64,000 bases of DNA, taken from assembly GCF_019112545.1 (NCBI RefSeq), contig NW_025064885.1, positions 509,053 through 573,052 of the forward strand, read 5' to 3'. Both the position numbers and the translations under genes were made by a program. The notes under the pieces were generated by a model that saw nothing but the letters and a program-made list of their open reading frames with translations, was not told where the DNA came from and searched no databases. The DNA comes from Guyanagaster necrorhizus (lineage: Eukaryota > Basidiomycota > Agaricomycetes > Agaricales > Physalacriaceae). Of this stretch, positions 25,012 through 36,443 are shown piece by piece (position 1 is the first letter of the stretch; every line of letters begins with the position of its first letter).

Positions 25012-28000
25012 ATGGAGGTCATCTCGCTGGCTATCGACCCTTCATCGACGCCCAACTACAACCGCAGACACCTGAATCCTCATAGGCCCCTTTCAGTCAC
25101 CATTCGTCAAGATTCCGATTTCGACCGCCTGTTCGACCAGGAAGCGCAATCACCAGTCGTGCTAGCAAAGGACCGGCAATCGCGACGACCAACTACCTGT
25201 GGTTTTCCTCCTCTGCCGTCGATAAGCGCCTCGCCAGTATGCACGCCCACGACCAGTATGTCGTCGCGGGACTTTGACGATTTCTCGGTCCGTGATTTTG
25301 GCTCGTCGTCAAGCGGAACAAACGGTTTCATCACTGCCCCGTCGACACCAGCTTCACTCAAGCTCGCATTTACCCCACCCACATGGATATCCATACCCCC
25401 GACTCCCCCGCCAAAGTTATTTAGACGTTCAGTCACTTGCGTCACGCGTCGCCCTTCCATATCCTCTTCCGCCTCTTTCCCAGCAACAGCCTCGCGACAC
25501 GGCAAAGGTCCAAAGCGGAGTGCCTCCGTTCCATTCATGTCGCTACACCCACGGTCGACATTCACCTCATTCTCGCAGCGACATACTGCTCGCTCCACAA
25601 AGGTGGATGCAATCATAGCCGCGAATACGCGCACCGCTGCGCCCGAGCGTGATACGCGTTTCCGGCTTCATCCTGTCTTTGACATCGCACATCAAGTCAG
25701 CAGTGACCTTGAGGATAATGGCTTTGGCGAGGAAGTGGAAGAAACTAGCCCCGAAGCTAATTCAAGCGATCAACAGTACGGGCTTTGGCAGACAGAGAAT
25801 CAGAAAGACCAAGTCAGGAAATACTATGTCTTAACAGAGCTGCTGTCAACAGAGGTACGATATTTGATGGATCTGAGAGTATTGGTGACGGTTCGTTTTC
25901 TCGTTCTTACCTTCGCCACCACATGGCTAACGCGTTGTATCGCAGATATATCTTCGCAACTTATCCACAATGACGTGCCGAACACTGTTAACTTCGGCAT
26001 TCGGTCGAACATCGTCTTTTACTTCTGCGTCGCGCTCCAGCTCGAATACCCACCTGCCTACCCCCCTCAGTGCTTCTCTACCTGATCCGCAGAGTCTGCA
26101 ACCTTTGACTGCGATTACGCTCAAGGACAATAAGGCCCAGTCTCGGTGTCTTTTCACGAACAGTGATATTGAATTGCTGACGCGGAACGCGGAAGAAGTC
26201 CTTCAGTTCCACGAAATCTTTGTGGAGGAGATTCGCGCAGCATTGGTTCCACTTGGGTTCCCTGTGGAGGAGGTGGATAAGCTTGACAAGCGCCTGGGCG
26301 TCAGAGATGGTCGCATCGATAATCTGGAGGCCTGTATATCATTTGTCTCGGCCAAGTTTGCGACCGAGGTAAGCCCCACCGATATTTTTTTGATCAGTTT
26401 TAACCTAACTTTAAATGGCAGGCCTTAAGTTTTAACTTGTACGAAGTCTTCTGCGCTGGGCATCCCGAGGCGATAGACATCGTGCGTAGGGCACAGCAAC
26501 AATACCCCCATGAATGGGAAGGATACGAGCAGCGATGTTCAGTACTCATCGCCGACTTAGTTGGGACAGATTCGCCTATCATGCCTATCGATAGTGATCC
26601 CGTCCCACATACTCCAGTTGAAATGACGCTCAAGAGACGACGAACTTCGGCTTCGTCACTTGATGGTGTTCGCACTTTGGTTTCAAGATCTGGGACCACA
26701 CGAGAACATGTGCAAGATCTTCGGAGGGACAAAAAGCGGCTAACCTTCCTCGACTATTTGATCATGCCGGTGCAAAGAATATGTCGTTACCCTCTCTTAC
26801 TCGATCAATTGAAACCCGGAAAGGCCTTCCATGCCCTATCGCTCCCACAGCCTGTTGGACATGCTGATTTCGATGTTATAGTGGAAAGTGCAGCTCAGGC
26901 CATGAGATCTGTAGCCACTAGGGTCGACGAGGCTCGTCATAGACACGATGTTGAGTTGCAGTCGTATCTTATTGTCGCTAGGATATCTAGAGCAATGCCT
27001 GTGCCATCCTCTACTCAAACATCTTCTGTTGATGCCACTCCCCAGTTCTTAACGCCCAATTTCTTGTCTTCACTTGGTGTCTGCCTCCTCGCTGGTTCAT
27101 TAGACGTCATGCATTCCAGGTCGTACACAAGTATCTCTAATATCAACGCTAAATATCTTGGTGCCTTTCTATACCTTGGGGGCTATCTGATTTTGGTCAA
27201 GGTCATCAAAGGAAAGGTCTACGAGCCCAGACATTGGTTTCGCCTTACGGATTTCGATGTCGAGGATGTCACCGAAGATGGTTGGTCCTTCAGTTGTGAA
27301 GATTTGTTATTTTTTAATTCCCCAGTAGCTCTTCTCCCGTGCTCGTTCAGACTGATTTGTAAGGGTCACCGATTCGAATTGGCTGCTGCATGTCAGAAGG
27401 AGAAGGAAACGTGGATGTCGTCAATACGAGAGTCTCTTTCTCATCCATCTTCCAGCTGGATCAACGAGCCAACGTCAAGCCTACAGTTCGATGGAAAAGG
27501 CGAGATTGTGCCCTCCGCCTTGGATGGACCCTACGAGACTATTCACGCTCTGCCGACCATTCAATCGACTCCGGACATCGAGAAGAATCTGAACCAACCT
27601 GAACTCACGGCAACACTTCTAGACACACTGGCCCAAGATCCCCATCCTTCACAGCCCTATACCAATAAGGCCGAGACCATAGCCCGCACTCGCAGGTCGT
27701 CGACCGCGTCCGTCAGAGCCATATTTACTCCCATGTCTTCTTCCGAGCCAGATATTATCGTCATCCGACGCTCATCGCCTTCGGCAAGATTGCAGGTTGA
27801 TCATTGGCTTCGTGACGTTGTATCTGAACTTTGTCTCACGGCGAGATTTCTTGCAACCAGTCGTGAAGAGGAATTATTCCAAGCTCCTAATATCGCTCGG
27901 CCCGGTTTACCACGTAATAGCTCAGGTTTGAGCATGAAGAGTAGGTTGAAGAAGCATGAGAATGTGAGGGTGCGAAGGGGGAAGAGTACCATCGACAGTT

Positions 28001-28560
28001 CTGAGGTTTTCCAGCCTCCTGACAAGAAATCTTCCAACTCTCGTGCGCAATCTTTGACGAACAAAAAGCGCCCAAAGGAACGGAGCATTATTTCTGTTAA
28101 TATGGATGGCGATTGTATATTTTTCCTGCCTAATTCTGAACGATCTGAACGGTCACCATCTCCCTTCACGCAATCGCCCTCGACTACCACTTCTTTTCCG
28201 CATTCAGAACGCAGTAGCCCCACAGAAGAAGCTTCTCCTGTCACTGCTTCCGACACAGGCCACCGGCCGTGTAGTGCTCGCCCAAATTCCCTCGTCAGCA
28301 CTTTCTTTCATCCACGATCGTCGTCGCCCAGTTTAACAATATCAAAATCACCCGCTAATGATAATAAACGCCCTTCGAATCCTGGTATGTTCAAGCGCTG
28401 GCTGAAGGGATCTTTCCACCATCGTTCGTGCAGCGCGCCAGAAGATATATTTCTGGAGTCGTCGAAAACCAAAGAGGAATCTCCTACACTTCCCGACCTT
28501 AGCTTTGGAGACGAACTGAGATTAACTCAGTCACCGATCGTGGCTGGGACGCCTATATGA
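25012..28560 (+). CDS. Rho guanine nucleotide exchange factor, DH-PH type
   Basis: DH-PH proteins activate Rho/Cdc42 GTPases at the cortex. After a disordered, Ser/Pro-rich N-terminus of about 270 residues, the DH domain begins at KYYVLTELLSTEVRYLMDLR (CR1). It continues with a block containing FTNSDIELLTRNAEEVLQFH, ACISFVSAKFATEA and the highly conserved LDYLIMPVQRICRYPLLLDQ (CR3). A PH-like segment follows (GAFLYLGGYLILVKVIKGKV, WFRLTDFDVED, FELAAACQKEKETWMSSIRE), then a long disordered, phosphorylatable Ser-rich tail of about 400 residues with basic patches. Two introns fall inside the DH domain (25891-25945 and about 26370-26421). Length is about 1,145 residues. The start is the first in-frame ATG of a long open exon. 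The GTPase partner cannot be told from sequence. Confidence 0.9.
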
Positions 28561-28868
28561 TTATTTTCCAAAAAATACGATAATGCACTCCTGGACCTCC
28601 GATGGATGTAATTTTTATCGCTTAGATACGACCTAACACATTGTACCGTTATCCTGACATCTGATACCATATATCGACCTTTATTTGTTCTTTATGTTTA
28701 TACATACACTTTCGCTTCCTCCATTCGTTCACTTTGTATAGGTACCGCATAATGGTTTCATTATTTGTATAATTACTGGCAATGCTTTAGCATTTCATAT
28801 TTTTTAAGTCGTTTGGCTTGATAATATGTGCCTTCGACACGAACATCGATGTGCTGCAGCCGACAATC
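28561..28868. other. intergenic region upstream of the WD40 gene
   Basis: This AT-rich spacer of 308 bases holds the RhoGEF 3' region and the WD40 promoter. No coding signal or structured RNA is seen. An in-frame upstream start at 28818 would lengthen the WD40 protein by 17 residues. Confidence 0.5.
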
Positions 28869-30223
28869 ATGACCGGCTACTTTCCTGTCAGAACGCTGCA
28901 GACGTCTGCGCATGTGTCTTCATTGACATTCGGACATTCGGGTCACATCTTTGCTGGCTGTGGTAAATGCTATCCATACTACTGTGGTCCCACGGCTAAC
29001 GAATCGATGCAGACGACGGGACTCTTCGCGTCTACGACCTCTCTACTTTCAAGGTGCTTAAGGCGGTCCGAAGTTTGGGCTCAGAGGTCTCTTCAATTGC
29101 ATGTGTGAAGCGCCCGGGCTCGGATTTGCGAGATGCCTGGATTGCCTGTGGGAGGGGGGTGCGTACAAGGTCGACTTTTTACTACGATGAGACGAATGAT
29201 TTTATTTAGGTCTATCTGTTCCAAATGGACAGTCCAGCAATGGTCCTGACGCCCTCTGATTCCCTGGCATCGGTTGACATATGTTCGCCGGACGGGGATG
29301 ATGTACTGAACGAAGTAAGAATCTGTTCTCTTGTGACCTGGCGGCGTTTTCGTCTAAGAAAGTCAGTCAGATCAGCCTGGATGCCAGCAAGAGTCGGCTT
29401 GCCTTTTGCACGGATAACGGTCTGGTAGGAGTAATAGAACTGGGCAGCAAAAGCGTTTCCATCATGAAGACAAAACACGACAACGTGGGCAGAATTTCAG
29501 TTGGTCACCAAAATTTTGCTGAACCGTATGTAGGTATGTGGATGTGTCAAGTTCATCCCGGACCGACCTCGGGAGCTCGTGAGCGGTGGATATGACAAGG
29601 CCCTTATCCACTTTGATTACACGCAGGAGAGTGTTCTATCTAGGCATGACATCTGTGTGTACTTCCTCCCTTCGACTGTCTCCATATAATTACGCTTTAC
29701 CAAGCATTACAACCAACAAACGGGTCAATGTCGTTTTCCCCGCCTTTCATACTTTGCACGGCACTTTCAGATGCTGGTGTTATCGCAGCAGGAACTGCCG
29801 ATGGCCACATCTGGCTTGGGCGTGGTGGAGTGAGGCTTCCGTCCAAGGGAAAGAAAACCCGGAAATGGAATGGTTTAGATTCCGAGAGGGCGTCCTTGCA
29901 CAAGCTGGCTAATGGACCCATTGTCACCATGTACGTTACCTGGATCTTTGTTCTGCAGCATCTGATTCACAAATAACAGCGCGTTTTGTAACTCCAATAC
30001 ACTCATATTTTCAACCTTATTGGGCAACATAACAGAGCTTCGCTTGAATCATGACCGCAAGCAAGGAGAAGAACATGTTTTACCTGTCTGGCAGCAACAA
30101 GCGAAATGTCTAGCCAAGGTCAATGCACTAGTCGTTGATGACAAAAAATTAGTCCTGGGAGGGATATGTAGAGATGGGAAAGGTATTATAGAGATATGGC
30201 GAAAGGACGTTATTACACCGTGA
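28869..30223 (+). CDS. WD40-repeat protein, WDR53-like
   Basis: This is a WD40 beta-propeller of about 330 residues, spread over seven or so short exons. Repeat-like pieces are visible: SSLTFGHSGHIFAGC joined to DDGTLRVYDLSTFKVLK, a block AWIACGRG then VYLFQMDS, ELVSGGYDKALIHFDYTQES, and SPPFILCTALSDAGVIAAGTADGHIW. The last resembles the NPPF...A.GL.DG pattern of WDR53. The last exon ends IIEIWRKDVITP. WDR53 proteins are putative CUL4-DDB1 substrate receptors, which is family knowledge and not shown here. Introns have GT donors. The stop is five bases from the stop of the opposite-strand gene, so the transcripts overlap. Confidence 0.75.
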
Positions 30224-30228
30224 ACAGT

Positions 30229-31106
30229 CTATGTTTTTGAAGATGCACTACTATCTAGTTTCTGCTCCGCTCGCTCTCTTTCCAGTTGTCGCTCAAGTTC
30301 ACCAATCCTTGCCAGATACTGCAATCTTTGAGCCTTCATCGACTCCAAAAATTCTTCGTCCGAGTACTTCGATAATCCGAACCACGACATGACAGTCGCG
30401 CGTCGATCTGCCCATCGGTTCTGCGTTGGTCCAGGATCTGCAGGCCGACTGGATTGTTGAGACACGTATTTAAGCCGTGTCACTCGAAGTTCGTTATAAC
30501 CTAGTTGGACCAGAATAGAGGCGATACCAGCTGTTATACCTCCAGATACAACAGCGTATCTTCCTGCTAAATAAGTCGGTCAGTAGATGCCTTGAAAGAT
30601 GGTGCCTTGTGCTCGCCAGTTATTCCGCGAAGGAACCCGCCAGTAATAGCTCCACTGATGCCAGTGTCAAGGAGCTTGCTAGACCGCATCTCTGTCCATG
30701 ATACATTCTCTGACATATCTCCGTCGGTGGGAAGCTTGGAAATACCAGCATCACGCCGTCGCCTAGCATACTGAACTCCTGGAATCGTCCTGACGAGAAC
30801 AGGGCTTATCACATATTCGCGTAGACCTACAGACAAAAAGTTCAGCACCAGTAATCCACGACGTGTTTATGATACGTGCTGAAAAATGTCGCTGCAGTAG
30901 CCCCACTGTTTATCGCAGCAGCCGCTGAAAGCTCTGCATAGTTAGGAAACCTGTTGAGGATACCGTAGACGCCTGTTATGAACGCGCAAGTGGTAGCTAT
31001 TCCGTTCGTTAAAGCCAGGTCCCTATGTCGTAGAATAACACTCACATGTAATGGCCGTTCCTTGTATAACGGTCTGCCAACCCGCCTTCCAATTTGAACT
31101 GCTCAT
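30229..31106 (-). CDS. predicted multi-pass (probably mitochondrial) membrane protein
   Basis: Protein of about 230 residues beginning MSSSNWKAGWQTVIQGTAIT. Hydrophobic, Gly/Ala-rich segments (TTCAFITGVYGILNRFPNY, AELSAAAAINSGATAATFF, ISGAITGGFLRGITG, GRYAVVSGGITAGIASILVQ) suggest three or four membrane spans. The Gly spacing resembles Tim17/22/23-family proteins, but I cannot assign it. The C-terminus is a hydrophilic coiled coil (RIGELERQLERERAEQK). Introns: about 31043-30995, 30879-30827 (needs a GC donor to keep frame, giving FFSLREYVISPVL) and about 30567-30510. It is convergent with the WD40 gene; the stops are five bases apart. Mitochondrial location is a guess. Confidence 0.6.
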
Positions 31107-31151
31107 GAAGCTGATGAACAGCAAAAAATTATCCGACGGCCGGCCCGATTA

Positions 31152-31166
31152 GCCCTAACCCTAAAC
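31152..31166. repeat. short telomere-like motif, about two units of CCCTAA
   Basis: GCCCTAACCCTAAAC occurs between the membrane-protein start and the 3' end of the Bud3-like gene. It is only two to two and a half copies of the fungal telomere unit, so chance is a real possibility. It is read directly; function is unknown. Confidence 0.5.
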
Positions 31167-31348
31167 AGTAATGAAATAATATTACAAACACCGGACCAGG
31201 TAGAAAACTAAGTAAATAGGCTCATATGTCTCATGTAAAACTCAAAGTCAAAAAGAAGTTATGGTAGAAGACCGTGACTACGCAACAAGGTCGCCCATCT
31301 GTAACCGAGTCAATGCCCCCCCTCGTGAAAAACAACAACTACAAGTGC

Positions 31349-34300
31349 TTACTCTTCTTGCTTCAATTCTGCCTCAGCCAATTGTCTTTTGAGATGCCTG
31401 ATGTCCTATGAGGCAGCTCATTCAGGTAGAGCAGATGATACTACGTACGAATTCTCCTTTGACATGGTATTTCTGGCCTCCTTCGTTTTCCGTAGATCGA
31501 TCGACATAGCTATCCAAGCTTCTTCTTCAGGAAGGTTGACATCATTAAACATACCATCTAACTCTTCATTGAAAGCCTGTTTGCAGATGAGTGCAAGTCG
31601 TCTTCCCTCTAGAGATAATGCCGACGTTACCTCGTAGAGGATCTCCCTTTCGGCTGTAGCGTCGTCCAACAAACTCTTCATAACCTCACACTGCCGCCTC
31701 GTATTCTGCACTTCAACCTTGGACTTTTCAAGTTCCCTGGTTTTCTGGACTGGTGTCAATGACTGGCTATCGGATAGCAGGAGTGACCGACCTCCGCTAG
31801 TATAGAAGGCACCTTGTCAAGGGATGCCTTCAAGTTTTCATAGTTGGAGATTCCTCGGGAAAGACTTCCCTCGGCATCTGATATTAGCGAATCCAAAGTA
31901 TTGAAATTAAGGTTATTATCAGCTCCGGGAGTGACGGAGCGGAAAGGCGTATCGAAGACAGGGTTTCGAGCACGATTTACCGGTGTATTGTCACCAGTGC
32001 GTTGACCTATCAACGTACGCATCTCGTTTAAACGTTCCTGGGCTGCCTTTGTCTAGGGAAATTATGTCAGTCCTAGTCAAGCAAGGCCAAACTCCGGTTT
32101 ACCAATGCAGGAGGACGTTGAGGTGTAGAAAACCCTTTCACGGGTGATGAAGGCCTTGAGATCGTCTCTCCATCGCGTTTGATCATCGCAGAACGCAGAT
32201 TCTCAACTTCAAGTTTGATCCGCTTGACCGCCCGATGAGCGGATTCGAGCTGATACCATGTTACAATGGGACTGTTTCTTGAGAGAGAGAAATGGCTCAC
32301 GTCTTCCTTCGTCACACAGGATATTTGAAGAACCTCGTCTATGTCGACGTCTTGCGGACCATCAGACATAGCAGGTGTTGAGGCACGAATTTGAGTAGCG
32401 GTTCGTCTAGGGGATGTCCTCCGTGCATGAGACCTAGACAATGGAGATCCGTGGGTCTTGCGTGTCGGTGCAACAGGTGTCGTATTCGTTTCGTTTCTTG
32501 GGTGGCTGGAGTGGTTTGACGATGTACTTGGGCTAGTGGAGGGCCTTGACTGATCTGAATGACTTGAGTGACCAGAGTCCGACTGCGTTGCCGAGCGCGT
32601 CGCTGTATACGCGGAGCGCGTGGAGTATGTCGTTGTCGTTGTAGCATTAGTAGCCGAACGGGCGAGGGGCTTCTTCTTAATGGAGAGTGGTTCAACCACA
32701 GTGGTTTGGCTACTATGCGGTCTCGGAGTTGCGTCGGCGTTTCCTGTTGGATAAAATGGTTGGCGCTTACTACGGGGAATTCCCGTGGAACGGGCAGGAG
32801 TCGAAGGACGAGACGAGTCAGACTCAGAATCGATTTCTCTAGTTAAGGTGGGAGAGGGAGGGCGGCTCTTAGGAGGTAACGGGGATGGGCTTCTAGGTCC
32901 CATAGGGCGACTTTCAGAAACATGAAGAGATCGCGACTGGCGAAGATTTTCGGTGTTGTACCCTGTCACCGTGCATTGGCTGTTGGAATCTCTGGAGGTT
33001 GCATTTGAACTTCTCGAAGTTGAGGCACGCGAGGGTGGTCGTACAGGATGAGGCGATTCTTCTGAGAGAGACTAAGTCACCGAAGCCCTTTCTTGAGACA
33101 AGTGCAACTAACCTTCATAGATAGCTCCTTCTGAGGGTGTAATCAGAGGCACCACAGCCTGCCTCTCATTCTGGTTCTTGCTGTTCTTTCTAGCCAGTCT
33201 TAGCTGCAACACCAAATTGCGCTCTGAGGCGTCGAAGTGACGAATATTGTCCATCAAGGAGGTGTCTTCGTCCTCAAGGTCACTATAATCAGAGTCACCT
33301 TCTCTCGACGTCGACCGAGATGAAGAAGCTCTTGACAGGCTCCTGCTAGAACCCCGCTCTACAGAGCTAGCTGGAGACATTCCTCTCTTGATAGAACGCT
33401 TGGGAGATGATCTTGAAAGGAAGGAATCTTCATCTACGGAAGTGGCCAGCGTCGTGGTGGATCGCTGTGAAAATCTTCCTATACTATCGTCGCCTGTCGT
33501 CGTAGTGTGGGTGTATGTCGATGAACGGCTGGTGGCCGATTTAGAACGTCTATGGCTGTTAATTGAACCTGCTAAAAAGTCTCCAACAGACGAAGCTGGT
33601 CGGGAATTGAAGAGATTACGAGAGATAGCATCTAGGCCGAAGATAGACGCTTTAGAACGTGCAGTAGGTGTCGAGGGCCGTGAGTTCCTCCCGGAGCGGA
33701 ATTCGAACAGGCCATATTGGTGTACTAGAAAACTCATCAGTCAGACGGCGCAGGATAATAAACGAAACCAACAAACTCGTAAGAACTATACGATTGGGAA
33801 CACGCGCAGTCTGAACAATGTCCTCTTCTCCCTGATCAGAAGGGTCGCTTGAAGTAACCTTGTATCGACAGACACCACCAGCAAGAGGTTGTAACCGTAT
33901 GACGGCAAACGGTGGACCGCCGATGCCGAAGGGAAGCTTATCGGCAGATCCAAGAGCGTCGATATGAACAACAATCTTCGTCTATAATTTAAGTGTTTGG
34001 TAAATGTGTGAAAACGGAGAGCAGTCGAAGGCTTGCCTTCTTTAACTCTTGGAGGAAGGCTTTCCGTTGATACACGTTGTAATATGTTCTGGCCATCGTG
34101 GATTTCGAACTCTTCGAATCAACCTCAACCTCATCGGAACGAAGTACCACAGATTGTCCGGCCTTAGCCCGGTACTTGGCTTGGGCGTTCCACAAATTTT
34201 CTAAGAAGCGAATCTTGTCATTTTCTGTGGATGATGGTTCAAAGTTCACAGAGGATGGTGGGTGTACCACAGACAAACAACGAAGCGGACGGTTGGACCA

Positions 34301-35836
34301 GCGGCCACTTTGATCTTGGGGAGGACTTTCCAGGTATAAATGAAAATCTAGGCGGACCATAAGTAGAAATATATGAAAATATATGAAACAGAAGCCCACC
34401 AGCGCCTCCAACATCGGCCACAGCAACTTCAGTAATATCAACAACGCCTTTACAAGTCATAGCATTCTTCCTTCTCCCATTGCCCATTCCACTTGCTTTG
34501 GTGACCTTATCCAAGTCATCTAAACCTGCCAGTACACGACATCCTTTCTCTCCGTTACCGGGCCGCTTGACTATTAGCAATTTGTCATCGAACAAAATGA
34601 GAGAACAATGCAAGGACACTGCCGATGAGTTAGCAACAGATACTGATGATGAGCCGGGCGCGTCCGAAATGACATCCTCGACATCTATGCAATCGATAAA
34701 GCGGCGAGAGTTAGAGAACAAATCAGGTGGGAATTCGTGGATATTCGAGCTCAAACAATAGAATATCGACGCGCGCTTTGTTTGTTCGTCAGTTTCAGCC
34801 AAAGCGATCTTGCTCGCGATCTCGTCAGCTTCTATGAGTTTCGCTCGCTGCGGGTCACTAGGCGACATATGCTTGACCATGATGCGAAACATCAGCGTAT
34901 ATCTAGGTATCCGTTGGACGGGGTCCATAAGAAGTTCTCGTAGTCCGACGCGATTTTTCGTGTCGGCTGACTGGTATTTTATTCGCTGAGATGCATTTCT
35001 TTAGATCGGGGGAGGCGAGACAAATCATAACAACGCACGTCAATGTAAGCCGCAAAGGGTGAAGATCTTCTTGAAACCTCTCTCTCGAATATTATCTGTG
35101 CATCTTCCCTTTTCACGTAATATTGCTTGTACTGTTCAAAGCCTCTAAGTTGCTTAAAATGGCGGAGTGCCACATCGCCGACACCGCCAACAGTTTTGGG
35201 CCCATTCGGTGCCATCATCTTCTCGAGGTCCGTAAGGAAGGCTTCATTAACGGGGAGAAGGTTATCGATGTTGCCAAAGAGTGTCTTGGCTTCATAGGCA
35301 GGAAGGATGGCAGTACTCTTGCTCTTTGCAAAGTTCCGCAGTGGGTCGGCGTAGTCATTCTTGAGTATCTGAAGGCGCCTAACATAAGACTTCTCAGTGG
35401 AAACCAGTTCGCTGATAACAGCAGACAGAGCCGACGAGTCCGTGAGCGCACGTTTCCGGGACATACCGTTCTACGACGAGCATCAGTGGCGCGGGGAGGA
35501 CGTGTAGTTGGAGTAGCTACGCACCGAGTCATTTACCTGTCCGTCTCCCTCCGATGATAAAATGCTCGCATTAGAATTTGTTTCGAGCAGGTCCCCCAAC
35601 GATAAGACTAGTTCTTGTATTTCTACGACAGCAACAATCTATTGGCATAAGAGCAAAATGAACTGGTTGGACACACCTTCGGGCAATCTCTTTCCGCTTT
35701 CTGAGCCTTCGACGACCACTCCACAGAAAAATACGCGCTTTGTTGATAGCCCGGGGCCAACAGATTCCTGTCGATACCTTGCTTCATCGCCAGTGGCAAG
35801 GGGAATCACCTTGCGAGGTGATGTGCTGAGTGCCAT
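31349..35836 (-). CDS. large DH-domain RhoGEF, Bud3-like
   Basis: This is one large gene of about 1,250 residues in about nine exons. Exon 1 starts MALSTSPRKVIPLATGDEA. The DH domain opens with SAVISELVSTEKSYVRRLQI and contains LMDPVQRIPRYTLMFRIMVK. A PH-like region follows (SLILFDDKLLIVKRP and RCLSVVHPPSSVNF), with the phrase RRFIDCIDVEDVISDAPG that I associate with fungal Bud3-type GEFs; Bud3 activates Cdc42 at bud or septum sites. The remaining half is Ser/Arg-rich and disordered with many SPxR-type sites. It ends in coiled coil (AVKRIKLEVENLR, ELEKSKVEVQNTRRQCEVM, DIRHLKRQLAEAELKQEE). Junctions checked by phase include 35674-35623 and the last intron near 31445-31402. The assignment as Bud3 rather than another GEF is tentative. 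Confidence 0.82.
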
Positions 35837-36443
35837 TAGAGCATTTAAAAATCAGTGGGACGTGCAGCAGACTTGTGCAGTGCGAGGGTCGGTCAGTAGA
35901 GAGGGAAAGAAGGCATCCGAAATTCAGAATCGTTCAACAGACCGCGCTCACGTGATAGGCAACATACGGTCACATATCTACATCGGGAAGGCATCGCCCC
36001 TGAATGGCCCGTATCCGGGACCGCTTTGAAGCCGCCCGCTCCAATGGCACGCACACTAGTCAGTGTCAACATTCATACGCATTATCTGCTTAATGGTCCC
36101 CACATAGGTAGTGATTCCGCGTTGAATTGAAAGCACAGCATCGAGCATGACAAGAAGAATATGAAGATGAAATATGGTACAGTGGAACAAACGTTCCAGA
36201 ATAAACCCTACTCAAATCGGCTACAGCCCATGACGGGGGCGGCTGGTCAACCCGAACCCGCGAGGTCGACAGCCTCAAAAAATCAAATTGCGAAAGTGTT
36301 CTTGAAGGAAGATGTTGTAGTGCATTAGCTGCTGTAAATTGGATTATGGTCAATAAAAATAGCGTCCAGTGTCATGAGGTGAAGGAAGCGTCGTGGGGGA
36401 ATGTCGTTAATGGCTAGTCTTGGACAATGCGGCGGATGATGGT
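35837..36443. other. intergenic region between two - strand genes
   Basis: These 607 bases carry the promoter of the Bud3-like gene (right of 35837) and the 3' end of the kinase gene. A CT-rich stretch just upstream of 35836 on the - strand is consistent with a leader. The 87-codon - frame at 36090-36353 shows no family resemblance. Nothing else is supported. Confidence 0.5.

Noticed and set aside
31152..31166. Telomere or subtelomere signature
   Set aside because: Only about two units of the repeat, surrounded by single-copy housekeeping genes on both sides, so the window is not near a chromosome end.
32339..32846. Open frames of 118 (-) and 92 (+) codons
   Set aside because: Shadows of the Ser/Arg-rich tail of the Bud3-like gene; low-complexity coding DNA often opens the other frames.
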